Source of the DNA: an uncultured Bacteroidales bacterium
GTDB lineage: Bacteria; Bacteroidota; Bacteroidia; Bacteroidales; P3
Assembly (NCBI GenBank): GCA_910586395.1
Contig: CAJUFX010000002.1
Location: 215,598 to 279,597, forward strand
Direction: 5' to 3'
DNA length: 64,000 bases
The notes under the pieces are model-generated. The model saw only the letters and a list, made by a program, of their open reading frames with translations, had not been told where the DNA came from and did no database searches. Position 1 is the first letter of the stretch; each line of letters opens with the position of its first letter. Positions 18,247 to 27,712 of the stretch are shown here, piece after piece. The position numbers and the translations under genes are program-made.

Positions 18247-19992
18247 ATGAGAAGAATCATGAAATTTTGGTGCGCGGCCTTAGCCCTTGCATTCGCTATG
18301 CCGGCACAAGCCCAGTGGTCGGATGACCCCAAGGAAAACACGCAGTTGTTGGATAAAAATTATTGGAACGTGGAAACCTTGCCCACGTCAGACGGCGGGT
18401 TTTACATGTTGACCGTCAGCCCGGACGGCAGTATCAACCGCGTGACGCCGATTCTGCATTATTTCGACAAAGACGGGATCGCACAATGGGACAACCCGGT
18501 CAAATGCGAAATCGACAGCACGATGACTTGGACCAAGGTTATGTCGCATCTCTATGTCGATAGAGACGATAACGCGATTGTCATCGGACAGTCGTTGTGC
18601 GAAAAGGAACGTGAGAATTATACGATTTGGAAAATCGACAAGACCGGTAAGCAGCTTTGGGGGGAGGCCGGTGTGGATCCGCACGACGGCAACTGCCCGA
18701 CCGATCAGTTCAATGCGGCCATACGTGTGACGCAGATGGAAGCCGGCAATTATATTTTCGTCTGGATGGGCGATGAGACGGTGTTGCAGAATATATCGAA
18801 TGACGGCAAGTTGCAGTGGGGAGAAGGGAAGCGTATTGCCGCAGGTGCTTATCCGCATGTCGTGGATGCCGGCGACGGCGACATCCTGTTGGTCTATGAA
18901 TCGTCCGGTTTGAACGTGCGACGGATTGATTTCGATGGAAATACGATTTGGGATGTCAAGGCGTTCGGAGGTCAGCTCAATCCGCAGATTCCTTCCTGGA
19001 CCTACGTGCATGTCTATCCGGTCGATGATCCAAAAGGCCGTGGTGTGCTTATCAGTTACTACGGTTTTGTGGGTGATGAATTTTACCCTTATATCTCGTA
19101 TGTGAAGGCCGACGGCACGCATGCTTTTCCGGATGCGGACGCCGGTTTGCGCATCTGCTATAGCGAGAATTGGGGTATGTCGCCGTCTTTGGCTTATGAT
19201 AAAACAAATAAAGCCATTTATGCGATTTTTCAGGAAAGAGCGCCCGGCTCCCAGTTTACGCAACGTTTCGTAGTTCAGAAAATCAGCGAGGGCGGCGAGT
19301 TGCTGTGGGGAAACGAGGGCAAGGAGTTGATTCCGCTCAAGGAACGGACGACGGGCTATGAAGCGGTAGCCATGGGGCCGGACGGTAACGTGTTGTTCGG
19401 TTTCATGGAGAACGTGGGGCAGGGTATCGCGGCCAACGACCCGATTCATATCAAGGCGGCCTATATGAAGCCCAATGGCGATTTCATTTGGGATGAAGAA
19501 ATCAAATCGATTTGTGCTTTCGGCGACACCAAGACGAAGGGCGGTACGAAATACAATCTGACGATATTGCCGTATGCGAACGAACAATGGATTTGTATTT
19601 GGGAAGACTGTCGGGTTGATGGCAGTATGGACGGGGTGATGTTCGGCCAAAACCTGTACCGCGACGGTTCGATGGGACCCGACAAACCGGACATTCCCGA
19701 CGATACGACGGCCGTGGAGGACTTACGGACGGTCGCCTCGGCCTTGCGCGTGATGCCCAATCCGGTGCGCAAAGAAGCCCGCATTGCCTATACGGCCTTG
19801 CAGGAAGAGGATGTCCGCATCGATTTGATGGCGCAGAACGGCATGAAAGTGCTCAACGTTTACAACGGCCGCATGCAGGCCGGCGAGAATACCGTCACGT
19901 GGCAGCGTCCGGCTCTGTTGACGCCGGGCATGTACCTGTTGCAACTCACGGCCGGCGATAAGGTGACCGTGGCCAAAGTCCTGTTGCAGTAA
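18247..19992 (+). CDS. Secreted beta-propeller-like protein with T9SS type-A sorting domain
   Basis: 581 residues with a signal peptide (to P-A-Q-A-Q). The middle consists of repeating blade-like units with D-x-D-G and I-D-x-x-G-x-x-x-W motifs (F-D-K-D-G-I-A-Q-W, I-D-K-T-G-K-Q-L-W-G, I-D-F-D-G-N-T-I-W), resembling WD/PQQ-like propellers. The final ~80 residues are a standard T9SS type-A domain: V-M-P-N-P-V-R, then P-G-M-Y-L-L-Q-L and K-V-L-L-Q. ATG 18259 is an alternative start. It follows the Omp28-like gene by 70 bp in the same direction. The ligand or enzymatic role is unknown. Confidence 0.8.
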   Translation: MRRIMKFWCAALALAFAMPAQAQWSDDPKENTQLLDKNYWNVETLPTSDGGFYMLTVSPDGSINRVTPILHYFDKDGIAQWDNPVKCEIDSTMTWTKVMSHLYVDRDDNAIVIGQSLCEKERENYTIWKIDKTGKQLWGEAGVDPHDGNCPTDQFNAAIRVTQMEAGNYIFVWMGDETVLQNISNDGKLQWGEGKRIAAGAYPHVVDAGDGDILLVYESSGLNVRRIDFDGNTIWDVKAFGGQLNPQIPSWTYVHVYPVDDPKGRGVLISYYGFVGDEFYPYISYVKADGTHAFPDADAGLRICYSENWGMSPSLAYDKTNKAIYAIFQERAPGSQFTQRFVVQKISEGGELLWGNEGKELIPLKERTTGYEAVAMGPDGNVLFGFMENVGQGIAANDPIHIKAAYMKPNGDFIWDEEIKSICAFGDTKTKGGTKYNLTILPYANEQWICIWEDCRVDGSMDGVMFGQNLYRDGSMGPDKPDIPDDTTAVEDLRTVASALRVMPNPVRKEARIAYTALQEEDVRIDLMAQNGMKVLNVYNGRMQAGENTVTWQRPALLTPGMYLLQLTAGDKVTVAKVLLQ

Positions 19993-20104
19993 AGGCGCGA
20001 AGACGGAAAGGGAAAACGGCGGCGGCCGTCCGGGCCGTCCCGTTCTCCCGCCTCCGCATGCGGTCGATCATGAGTCGAAAGGTATTAACTAAACGATAAA
20101 AATT

Positions 20105-23100
20105 ATGAAAAAATCATTTATAGGCTTTTTGCTGGGCGTACTATGTTTGGCATGGGCTAACGCGCAGAGCGTGGATAATTACAAGTTCGCGTCCTCGACG
20201 GGGACGTACACGGCTTTGACGGACGGGACGGCTTTGACGCAGATTCCGTCCGACGGTGATGTGGCGGCTTTCGTTTACAATGCTACGGACAAGGTAACGG
20301 TGGAGAAAGACGATAATCCCGGCCAACGCACGATAGCCGGTATCGATATGGGATTCGATTTCAAGCTCGGCGGCGAAACCTATCGCAAGTTCGCGGTAAC
20401 GGGTTACGGTTATGTTCTTTTGGGCAAGGCCGATGCCGCCATTGAATTTACGGCTTGGGATTTTTTTATGAACAGGATGGACGGCGTATCGACGGCCGTC
20501 GGCATCGCGACCGATGCACCGGTCTATGGTATGGCCGTCCGTTATGCCGTAACGGGAGAGACGGGTTCCAAAGTGCTGACCGTGCAGTTTTCCAATATCA
20601 GTTATGAAGCGGCCGATGCGGCGGACCGGATGCATTATCAGATCAAATTCCATGAATCCGACGGCAGGGTGGAGATGTTGTTCAACGGATATAAGGCATT
20701 GGAAAATTTCAAGGGTCAAAGATTTAATGTGGGTCTTGTAGCGGGCGGAAAATGTCATTTCAGGGTGCCGGAAGGCGATTACGCTACGACGGAGTACGAT
20801 GCTAGTACGACATTTAACAGATGGGATCTGCCCGCCTTTCCGGCCGGTCTGACCTATACGTTTTCATTGCCGGATCCTTGCGTTGTACCGACCTACGTTG
20901 TTACGGACATCAAACTGACACCCAAGAGCAACGAAATGGGCATAGAGGTTTTTGTCGATACGGCGGGCAAGCGGGCCGATGGCGTTTTGCTCATCGTTTC
21001 AGACAAGGAGATTACAGAATCACCTGAAGGTATGAATTTTATAAAAGGGCAGGAAGCTTTGGGCGGTACGGTATTGGCGGTCGGGAGTTGGGATGATTTT
21101 GACCTCAGAACCTTGGATCGTACGCGTTTGGCATTTACGCATGGCGACAGTAAACGCGAGCCGCTCCATCCGAATACGACGTATCATTACACGGTTTACA
21201 TGGCCAATACGAAAGGCTGTATAGCGCGTTATACGGAACCGACCCGTCACGTGGCCGCCACGGCCACGACGGCACCGGACGAACTGAAAATCACCGGGGC
21301 TTCGCTCAGCGAAATGACATTCTCGGCCAAGGCCAACGGCTTGAACGAGGCAATCGCCATTTTGATGACGACCGGCCAAGGGACGGACGAGAACGGCAAC
21401 CGCGTTTATACGGGTAATTATGCCGAAATCCCGGCCGACGCCGCAGTAGGCGACAAATTCACGACCTCTTATACGATAAGAGGCAACACCATTACCGATA
21501 CGACAGAGGTCTTGTATGTAGGCGCGGCCGGTGCGGCCATCACCTGCCCCGTGGCTTTGGAAAATAACCGGATTTATTATTTCGGAGCGGTCAGCAAGGG
21601 CAAGGACAACGGGGCTTATTCCACGCTGACGGCTCAGGCCGCCCCCCGTCTTACACCGGCTATCTTGCCGTTTACCGACAATTTCAAGAAGAATCTGTCC
21701 GGAGCGGAGGATAATCCGTTTATCGGCGGTTGGAAAGATACGAGAAATTTTGAAGTCAGCGGCGGTCAAGAAATAGACGGTGTCGTCAGCACGATGACGG
21801 CCGGACCGGCGGAAGCCGTTTTGGTCATCCCGGCTTTGGATTTTCCGCAAGACTCTAACGTGCTTGTGAATATATCCTATAGCCTTGACCCTTATAGCTA
21901 TAATTCAAATAAGGTGGCGGGCGATTCCATCTGTCTTGAAATCAGTACGGACGGCGGAAAGACGTTCAAGACGTTGAAAGCCGTGCATAAAGAGACGGAT
22001 AATATGACCTTGGGCAAGGTCATCCTGAGCGATTACTTGGGCGCCAAGCAGGCGGTGTTGCGTTTGCGCGCGGTCTGCGCCAATACGGACAAGGCGTTCA
22101 ACATAAAGGTGTCGAACATCACGGTTACAGCCCTGCCGTTCTGTCCCGCACCGGGGGCACCGCGTGTTTCCGCCGTTTACGGCGGTACGTTGGGCCTGAC
22201 CTGGAATGCCGGCGAGAATGGCGAAACGCAGTGGAACATCAGTACGGCGCCGGCCGCGGCCGAAGGCCGGGAACCGGCTTGGAGCCGTCCCAATCTCGTG
22301 GAGCAAAAACCGTACTATCTGACCGGCCTTGACGACAGCGAGACGTACAACGTCCGCGTACAGGCCGTCTGTGCGGGCGGCCGTACGAGCGGCTGGGTCG
22401 AAAGTCAGGTAAAGGCCGGCCGCGTACCCTCGTTTACGGAAGATTTCAATGGGCTAGAATTTGAAGCAGACTATTACGGCGAGATGAAGCCGCAAGTCCC
22501 GGCAAACTGGAAGACAGGCTATCATTATATCTCATCGTGGAGCGGTCCATCTACCTCGTGGTATGGCGGAAACGCCAAATTCTATGCATATAAGACCAAG
22601 GAGGCGGTAACGGCCGAGGCGGCCGGCTACAATGGCTCGTTGGCTTTCGACATGCAACATAATTCCGGTTATATAGAGTTGTTGCAGACACCTATGGTCG
22701 AACTGAATCCGGCTGAAAAACCGCACCTGACGTTCGACGCGGCTTTCGGCAGTTGGATAGACGATGCGTTCGTCGCCATGCCAGCTGAAAGCCAAAAGGA
22801 TACGATGCGCCTCGCGATGTGGGTCTGCGATTCCGGACGGTTCAACATCGCCGATGTGCCCGTCAGAGATTGGCGGATAGCGGAACTGGCTACGTGGCAT
22901 GCCGGCAAGACGATGACCGTCGATCTGTCGGAATATATCAGCGAAGCCAAGGTGGTTTCGGTAGCCATGGCCGTTTATACGGAACCTGTTGCCGGCAAGG
23001 AGGCCCACATGCTCTACCTCGACAACATCGGCATTGTCAATACCAAGCCGCTGGCGCGTAGCGTCAAAGTGGCCAAACTGAGTGCCGAAGACGCCACGAT

Positions 23101-24451
23101 TCAGTGGGTGGCCGATAAGAATGTGGAGAAATGGCTCGTCAAACTGGAAGGTGGCTCGCTGACCGCGCCGCGTTTCTTTACGGATGTGACCGGCAACACG
23201 CAACTTATCGATGGGCTGGAAGCTGAAAAAACTTATACGGCTTCGGTAACGCCTGCGTCCAACGGTGAGACGGCCGGGGCGGCGCTTTGGGTATCGGTAA
23301 CCTTCAAGACGCCCGCCGCGTCTTGCGACGAACCGACCGGTCTGACGGTGTCGGGTATCGAACAGAAATCGGCCGTGTTGACATGGCGGGGTGAAGCCGC
23401 CGACGGTTATTACGTACGCTATCGTTCCGTGGCCGCGGCAGGGGCTGAGGCGATGCCGTGGATAGAGGTTCGGATTAAAGCGGGTACGGCCTATACGATG
23501 AGAGGTTTGGTGCCGGCTACGGAGTACGAATGCGAAGTACAGGGCGTTTGCAGCGAGGTGGCGGACTTTTACAGCGACTGGGTGGCGTTGGAAGGCGGTT
23601 TTATGACCAAAGCCATTACCTGCTTCGCGCCGACCGAGTTGCGTTGTCCGGAAGCTACAATCGGTACCAAGACGGCGAAGGTGTCGTGGACCGGCACGTC
23701 CGGCAACTATCAGGTGGCCTGGACGCTGAACGGTACTGACGACTGGACCTGTGGCGCGATGGTATCCGAAGCCGCCTATACGATTACGGGGCTGAATTAT
23801 AATCAATCATACACATTCAAGGTGCGCGGCGTATGCGCGGCGGGCGACAGCAGCGAATGGAGCGAAGGAAAGAACTTCCGCACGCTACAGCGTCCGGCCT
23901 GCGCCGCGCCGGCCAACCTGCGCGTCGAGGCCTTGACGCAGACCTCGGCCGACCTCAAGTGGGATTACGCCGAAGCCGAGGAAGACGACTTGGCCAGCTT
24001 TACGTTGCGTCACCGCGAAGCTTCGGTGCAGGCCTGGGACTCCATCAAGGAAGTCCACGGTACGGCCTACGCCATCAAGGACATGAAACCGCAGACAGCC
24101 TATATCTGGAACGTCATGGCGCTCTGCCGTGACGACCGCAACAGCGAATGGCTCAATGTCCGCTTCACGACCTTGGCGGAAAAGACCGATGACACGACGG
24201 CCGTCGAAGATTTGAAACGGGCATCCGGCCTTTATGTGGCGGCTTCTCAGGGTCAGGTTCACGTCATGAACCCGAAAGCGGTTCAGATTGACAACATCCG
24301 CATCTATTCGGTGGTCGGCCGCCGTTTGGAACACTATGTAATCCGCAGCAACGATAACGTGATACTGACTACGGGCGTCCGCAACCGCGTGGCGGTGGTC
24401 GAAGTGGAGAGCGCCGGACGCTTCATCCGTTTCAAAATAATGTTGCCGTAA
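20105..24451 (+). CDS. Very large secreted protein with fibronectin-III/adhesin-like modules and a T9SS-like C-terminal domain
   Basis: 1448 residues, signal peptide ending W-A-N-A-Q. It is a longer relative of the 1001-residue protein: both contain a P-F-x-D-N jelly-roll module, a P-S/P-F-T-E-D-F-N module, fibronectin-III-like repeats with V-R-G-V-C-A-A-G-D-S-S-E-W-S, and the same C-terminal domain family (S-G-L-Y-V-A-A-S-Q-G-Q-V-H-V-M-N-P, ending F-I-R-F-K-I-M-L-P). The first ~250 residues form an extra domain absent from the shorter relative. Likely exported to the surface by T9SS as an adhesin or matrix protein. No catalytic motif was recognised. Confidence 0.78.
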   Translation: MKKSFIGFLLGVLCLAWANAQSVDNYKFASSTGTYTALTDGTALTQIPSDGDVAAFVYNATDKVTVEKDDNPGQRTIAGIDMGFDFKLGGETYRKFAVTGYGYVLLGKADAAIEFTAWDFFMNRMDGVSTAVGIATDAPVYGMAVRYAVTGETGSKVLTVQFSNISYEAADAADRMHYQIKFHESDGRVEMLFNGYKALENFKGQRFNVGLVAGGKCHFRVPEGDYATTEYDASTTFNRWDLPAFPAGLTYTFSLPDPCVVPTYVVTDIKLTPKSNEMGIEVFVDTAGKRADGVLLIVSDKEITESPEGMNFIKGQEALGGTVLAVGSWDDFDLRTLDRTRLAFTHGDSKREPLHPNTTYHYTVYMANTKGCIARYTEPTRHVAATATTAPDELKITGASLSEMTFSAKANGLNEAIAILMTTGQGTDENGNRVYTGNYAEIPADAAVGDKFTTSYTIRGNTITDTTEVLYVGAAGAAITCPVALENNRIYYFGAVSKGKDNGAYSTLTAQAAPRLTPAILPFTDNFKKNLSGAEDNPFIGGWKDTRNFEVSGGQEIDGVVSTMTAGPAEAVLVIPALDFPQDSNVLVNISYSLDPYSYNSNKVAGDSICLEISTDGGKTFKTLKAVHKETDNMTLGKVILSDYLGAKQAVLRLRAVCANTDKAFNIKVSNITVTALPFCPAPGAPRVSAVYGGTLGLTWNAGENGETQWNISTAPAAAEGREPAWSRPNLVEQKPYYLTGLDDSETYNVRVQAVCAGGRTSGWVESQVKAGRVPSFTEDFNGLEFEADYYGEMKPQVPANWKTGYHYISSWSGPSTSWYGGNAKFYAYKTKEAVTAEAAGYNGSLAFDMQHNSGYIELLQTPMVELNPAEKPHLTFDAAFGSWIDDAFVAMPAESQKDTMRLAMWVCDSGRFNIADVPVRDWRIAELATWHAGKTMTVDLSEYISEAKVVSVAMAVYTEPVAGKEAHMLYLDNIGIVNTKPLARSVKVAKLSAEDATIQWVADKNVEKWLVKLEGGSLTAPRFFTDVTGNTQLIDGLEAEKTYTASVTPASNGETAGAALWVSVTFKTPAASCDEPTGLTVSGIEQKSAVLTWRGEAADGYYVRYRSVAAAGAEAMPWIEVRIKAGTAYTMRGLVPATEYECEVQGVCSEVADFYSDWVALEGGFMTKAITCFAPTELRCPEATIGTKTAKVSWTGTSGNYQVAWTLNGTDDWTCGAMVSEAAYTITGLNYNQSYTFKVRGVCAAGDSSEWSEGKNFRTLQRPACAAPANLRVEALTQTSADLKWDYAEAEEDDLASFTLRHREASVQAWDSIKEVHGTAYAIKDMKPQTAYIWNVMALCRDDRNSEWLNVRFTTLAEKTDDTTAVEDLKRASGLYVAASQGQVHVMNPKAVQIDNIRIYSVVGRRLEHYVIRSNDNVILTTGVRNRVAVVEVESAGRFIRFKIMLP

Positions 24452-24574
24452 TTTGTTGTAATTTGGACTTTATAGTCCGGGTGTTTGTGATGAGGCCGGT
24501 TCCCCTTGATTGGGGGCCGGCTTCCTGAGGCGGCCGCCGGAGCGGCGGTTCAAGCCAGATAAAAAAGTGACGTT

Positions 24575-26287
24575 ATGAAAAGATGGTATGTTTTGACGGC
24601 CTTGTGTACGGGGCTGTTGTTGAATGTTTCTTTGTACGGACAGAACCGTGTGTCCGTACGGCCGTGCCCGAAAGCCGTTTTGCTGGAGGAACAGACCGGT
24701 TTGGGTTGCGGCAATTGTCCCGACGGAGCGGCCATGATCGCGACGCTTAAAGCACGTATGGGAGCCGGTCTGCAAGTCATCGCCTACCATGCGGGTCATT
24801 ATGCCGAACCCGGCAACGGCAAGCCGGATTTCCGCACCTGGCAGGGCGACAGCCTTTTGGCTTCGCTTTGGGGCGAATACGGTTATCCGCAGGGCGAAAT
24901 AGAACGCGTGTATTTCCCATTCAGTCCGGGTTTGATGGCGGTCGGACGCGGCCATTGGGCTTCGGCCGTCGAGAGCCGGTTGTCCGATACGGCGACGGTC
25001 AATCTGTATGTGGCAGCCACGTTGGACGCCTCTACGCGCGAGTTGAAGGTGGAAGTGGAGGGCTATTACGTCCGGGCTTCGGATTCGGTCGCCAACTTTT
25101 TGCATGTGGCTTTGGTTCAGAACCATATCGCCGGCCCGCAAAACGGGGCGCCGGCCGGCTATCTGCACGAGCACGTCTTCCGCGATTTCCTGACGCCGCT
25201 GTGGGGCGACACGCTGACGGCCGTCCAGACGGGCGACCGCTTTTCCAAGACCTATGCCTATACGGTGCCGGCCGACTACCGCGGCGTGGCGGCTGAAACG
25301 CGCCATTTGGAACTCGTGGTCTTTGTCTCGGCGGGTCGCGACGACGTACTGAACGCCACGGGTTGTAAACCTGTTTTGCTTAATGTCAACGATCCGGCGG
25401 CGGCAGTTTTGACGCTGGATCCTTTACCCAAACGTTACGGTGCCTGCGCTTTTGAAGCCGCCTTGGAAAACGGGTACAACGACACGATCAAGCGCATCGG
25501 ATACGAGGTAACGCTCAATGGCGAAAAGACATCCTATGAAATGGACGTAGCGGTGCCGCCCTACGAAAAGGAGGCGGTCACGTTGCTGATAAACGCCTAT
25601 GACCCGGCGGCTCAGAACACGATAACGTTCCGCATCACGGCTTTGAACGGCACGGCTTATAACGGCGCGTCGGTGCAGGCGACGTTCAACGAACCTTTGC
25701 CCGTGGTTTCGCCTTTGATGGTGGAACTTTCCACAGACGCACGTCCCGAGGAATGTTATTGGTATGTGGCCGATCAGACGGGCGAAATCCTGTACGAATT
25801 CGGGCCATATGACAGTAAAGAGCCGATTTCGGTAACGGAGGGTTTGAAATTTGTACCCGGCATATACAGTCTGTATTTCCGCGACACGAAATGGAACGGT
25901 TGGCAAGAGCGGCCGCGCGGTTCTTATAAAATCAAGGATTTCGAGGGAAAAATGGTGGCGCAGAACTACGACCTGCGCGACAAGGGCGATATTGTGGCCG
26001 TCCGTGTCACGAAGCAGGCCACCGGCCACGATACGACGTCCGTAGAAGACCTGCGGGCGCAGTCCGGCCTGTATGTGAGGGCGGCGCGAGGGCAAATCCA
26101 TGTCATGAATCCGCAAGCGGTACGTATCGACAACATCCGAATCTATTCGACGGCAGGCGCGTGCTTGGAATCCCATGCCGTCCGCGGCAACGGCTCTGTA
26201 ACCTTGCCCGTGGCCGTCCGCAACCGCGTGGCGGTGGTGGAAGTGGAGAGCGCCGGCCGCTTCTTCCGCTTCAAATTGCTGTTGTAA
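24575..26287 (+). CDS. Omp28-like secreted protein with CxxC and the divergent C-terminal domain
   Basis: 570 residues, signal peptide to about residue 23 (S-L-Y-G-Q). L-L-E-E-Q-T-G-L-G-C-G-N-C-P-D-G (residues ~33-48) supplies the CxxC of the Omp28-related thioredoxin-like domain; Y-H-A-G-H-Y and Y-G-Y-P-Q-G follow as in the broken paralogue at 16322. A beta domain lies in the middle, and the last ~80 residues are almost identical to those of the 1001-residue protein, unlike the type-A domain of its own paralogue. The C-terminal domain has therefore been swapped. Expected at the cell surface; function unknown. Confidence 0.8.
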   Translation: MKRWYVLTALCTGLLLNVSLYGQNRVSVRPCPKAVLLEEQTGLGCGNCPDGAAMIATLKARMGAGLQVIAYHAGHYAEPGNGKPDFRTWQGDSLLASLWGEYGYPQGEIERVYFPFSPGLMAVGRGHWASAVESRLSDTATVNLYVAATLDASTRELKVEVEGYYVRASDSVANFLHVALVQNHIAGPQNGAPAGYLHEHVFRDFLTPLWGDTLTAVQTGDRFSKTYAYTVPADYRGVAAETRHLELVVFVSAGRDDVLNATGCKPVLLNVNDPAAAVLTLDPLPKRYGACAFEAALENGYNDTIKRIGYEVTLNGEKTSYEMDVAVPPYEKEAVTLLINAYDPAAQNTITFRITALNGTAYNGASVQATFNEPLPVVSPLMVELSTDARPEECYWYVADQTGEILYEFGPYDSKEPISVTEGLKFVPGIYSLYFRDTKWNGWQERPRGSYKIKDFEGKMVAQNYDLRDKGDIVAVRVTKQATGHDTTSVEDLRAQSGLYVRAARGQIHVMNPQAVRIDNIRIYSTAGACLESHAVRGNGSVTLPVAVRNRVAVVEVESAGRFFRFKLLL

Positions 26288-26356
26288 AGTTGATTCGAGA
26301 CCTTGATAAAGGCTGGCAGGGGGGTGTCCCGTCGCGTGAACCGACGGGATGCACCC

Positions 26357-26387
26357 TTGTTTTATTTTATTGGCGGCATTATTTTTG
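26357..26387 (+). promoter_or_regulatory. Putative era promoter
   Basis: TTG (26357-26359), 20-bp spacer, TATTTTTG (26380-26387), 30 bp upstream of the era start; matches the Bacteroidetes -33/-7 pattern. Confidence 0.6.
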
Positions 26388-26416
26388 TAATTTTATGCAT
26401 TTAAACGACGAAATTT

Positions 26417-27370
26417 ATGGTGAACCGCCCCGAATCCGACGCGCCGCAAACCAAGGCCGAAATACCGCAGTCTGAAGCGCCGCAAGCCCGGCCCCCGATG
26501 AAAGCCGGCTATGTGAGCATCATCGGCAACCCCAACGCAGGTAAGTCCACGTTGCTCAACGCATTGATAGGCGAAACCCTCAGCATTACGACGCCCAAGG
26601 CGCAGACCACGCGCCACCGTATCCTCGGCATCCTCAACGGCCCGCAGTACCAGATTGTGTTTTCCGACACGCCGGGCATGGTTCACCCGCATTACAAATT
26701 GCAGGAGAGCATGTTGGAAGCTGTTGAAGACAGTCTTTCCGACGCCGACGTCTTCCTGCTCATTTCCGACCGGGGCGAGGCGTTCAAGAACACCGACATC
26801 ATCGAAAAAGTCAAGGCGAGCGGCAAGCCGGTCATCCTGTTGGTCAATAAAATAGACTTGTCGGATCAGACGGAAATAGCGCAAAGGCTACAACAGTGGC
26901 AGGCCGAATGGCCCCAAGCGGAGCTGTTGCCGGTCTCGGCCCTGCACAAGTTCAACATGCAGACCGTTGTGGAAAAAATCCTGCGGCAGCTGCCCGAACA
27001 TCCGGCTTATTTCCCCGAAGATGAGCTTTCCGATCGCAACATGCGTTTTTTCGTATCGGAAATCATACGCGAAAAATTGTTGCTTTACTACCAGAAAGAA
27101 ATTCCGTATTCGGTGGAGGTCGTCGTGGAGGCCTACGAAGAGAAGCCGCATATCGACCATATCCGCACGTTGATTTTCGTGGAAAAGGAATCGCAGAAAG
27201 GCATCATCATCGGGCCGAACGGCGTGGCCATCAAGCGGCTCGGTACGGAGGCCCGGCGACGCATCGAACAGTTCACGGGTAAAAAAGCGTTTTTGGAAAT
27301 TCAGGTTAAAGTGCTGAAAAACTGGCGTAACAGTGAGAATGCGTTGAAGCAGTTCGGCTATATCGCGTAG
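26417..27370 (+). CDS. era: GTPase Era, 16S rRNA-binding ribosome maturation factor
   Basis: 317 residues. G1 G-N-P-N-A-G-K-S-T (residues ~36-44), G2 with T-T-R-H-R, G3 D-T-P-G, G4 N-K-I-D, then a C-terminal KH domain with the G-x-x-G-type loop I-G-P-N-G-V-A-I-K-R. Era binds the 3' end of 16S rRNA and assists small-subunit assembly. The first ~30 residues are an extra Pro/Glu-rich extension before the usual start of the G domain. It sits alone between two secreted-protein genes with its own promoter. Confidence 0.96.
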   Translation: MVNRPESDAPQTKAEIPQSEAPQARPPMKAGYVSIIGNPNAGKSTLLNALIGETLSITTPKAQTTRHRILGILNGPQYQIVFSDTPGMVHPHYKLQESMLEAVEDSLSDADVFLLISDRGEAFKNTDIIEKVKASGKPVILLVNKIDLSDQTEIAQRLQQWQAEWPQAELLPVSALHKFNMQTVVEKILRQLPEHPAYFPEDELSDRNMRFFVSEIIREKLLLYYQKEIPYSVEVVVEAYEEKPHIDHIRTLIFVEKESQKGIIIGPNGVAIKRLGTEARRRIEQFTGKKAFLEIQVKVLKNWRNSENALKQFGYIA

Positions 27371-27458
27371 CGGACAACGGGCGGTGACGGTAACGCCAAT
27401 GATGTCATTGGCCATACGCACTTATAAATATATGAAAAACAGTTGTTAATAGATAATC

Positions 27459-27508
27459 GTGAGGCAGGTGTGAGGTAAATGTGAGGCGGAAACCGTTCGG
27501 ATGTGAGG
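27459..27508. promoter_or_regulatory. Helically phased GTGAGG direct repeats
   Basis: GTGAGG begins at 27459, 27470, 27481 and 27503, spacings of 11, 11 and 22 bp, three of the four preceded by T or AT. They end 63 bp upstream of the -7 box. This looks like a binding array for a transcription factor that contacts one face of the DNA. Confidence 0.6.
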
Positions 27509-27571
27509 TTAAAATAAGACGGACTGAAGGCGGAAAGCGGCTGTCGGCCGCCAAAAACCGTAATTTCGCCT

Positions 27572-27579
27572 TATCTTTG
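27572..27579 (+). promoter_or_regulatory. Putative -7 element for the subtilase gene
   Basis: TATCTTTG, a perfect TAnnTTTG box, 133 bp upstream of the start. No clear TTTG is seen at -33, fitting a promoter that needs an activator. Confidence 0.55.
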
Positions 27580-27712
27580 TATGTCAAGACATCGCCTCTG
27601 CATTCGGCTGAATCAAAACGGGCTTCGAAGAGGAACGTTTTGTGCCACGGCATAGTTCAAGCGAGCTTGACTCTGTCCGTTTGGCTGAAATAATAAAATT
27701 AATAAAGTGAAA

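Larger units (their letters stand above)
27371..27712. other. Intergenic region upstream of the subtilase, with phased repeats, a -7 box and a palindrome
   Basis: About 340 bp with no convincing gene. From left to right it holds four GTGAGG repeats at 11-bp phase (27459-27508), a TATCTTTG box (27572-27579), and the palindrome TCAAGCGAGCTTGA (27657-27670) in the presumed 5' untranslated region, then an AT-rich stretch before the subtilase start. Confidence 0.6.

Noticed and set aside
24452..24574. GC-rich stem (GCCGG.TTCCCC / GGGG.CCGGC) near 24495-24525 as an RNA gene or terminator
   Set aside because: No U tail and no recognised RNA family; noted only as a possible hairpin between two secreted-protein genes.
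27459..27508. GTGAGG array considered as a CRISPR
   Set aside because: Repeat units are only 6-7 bp with 11-bp periodicity and no spacer architecture or cas genes.
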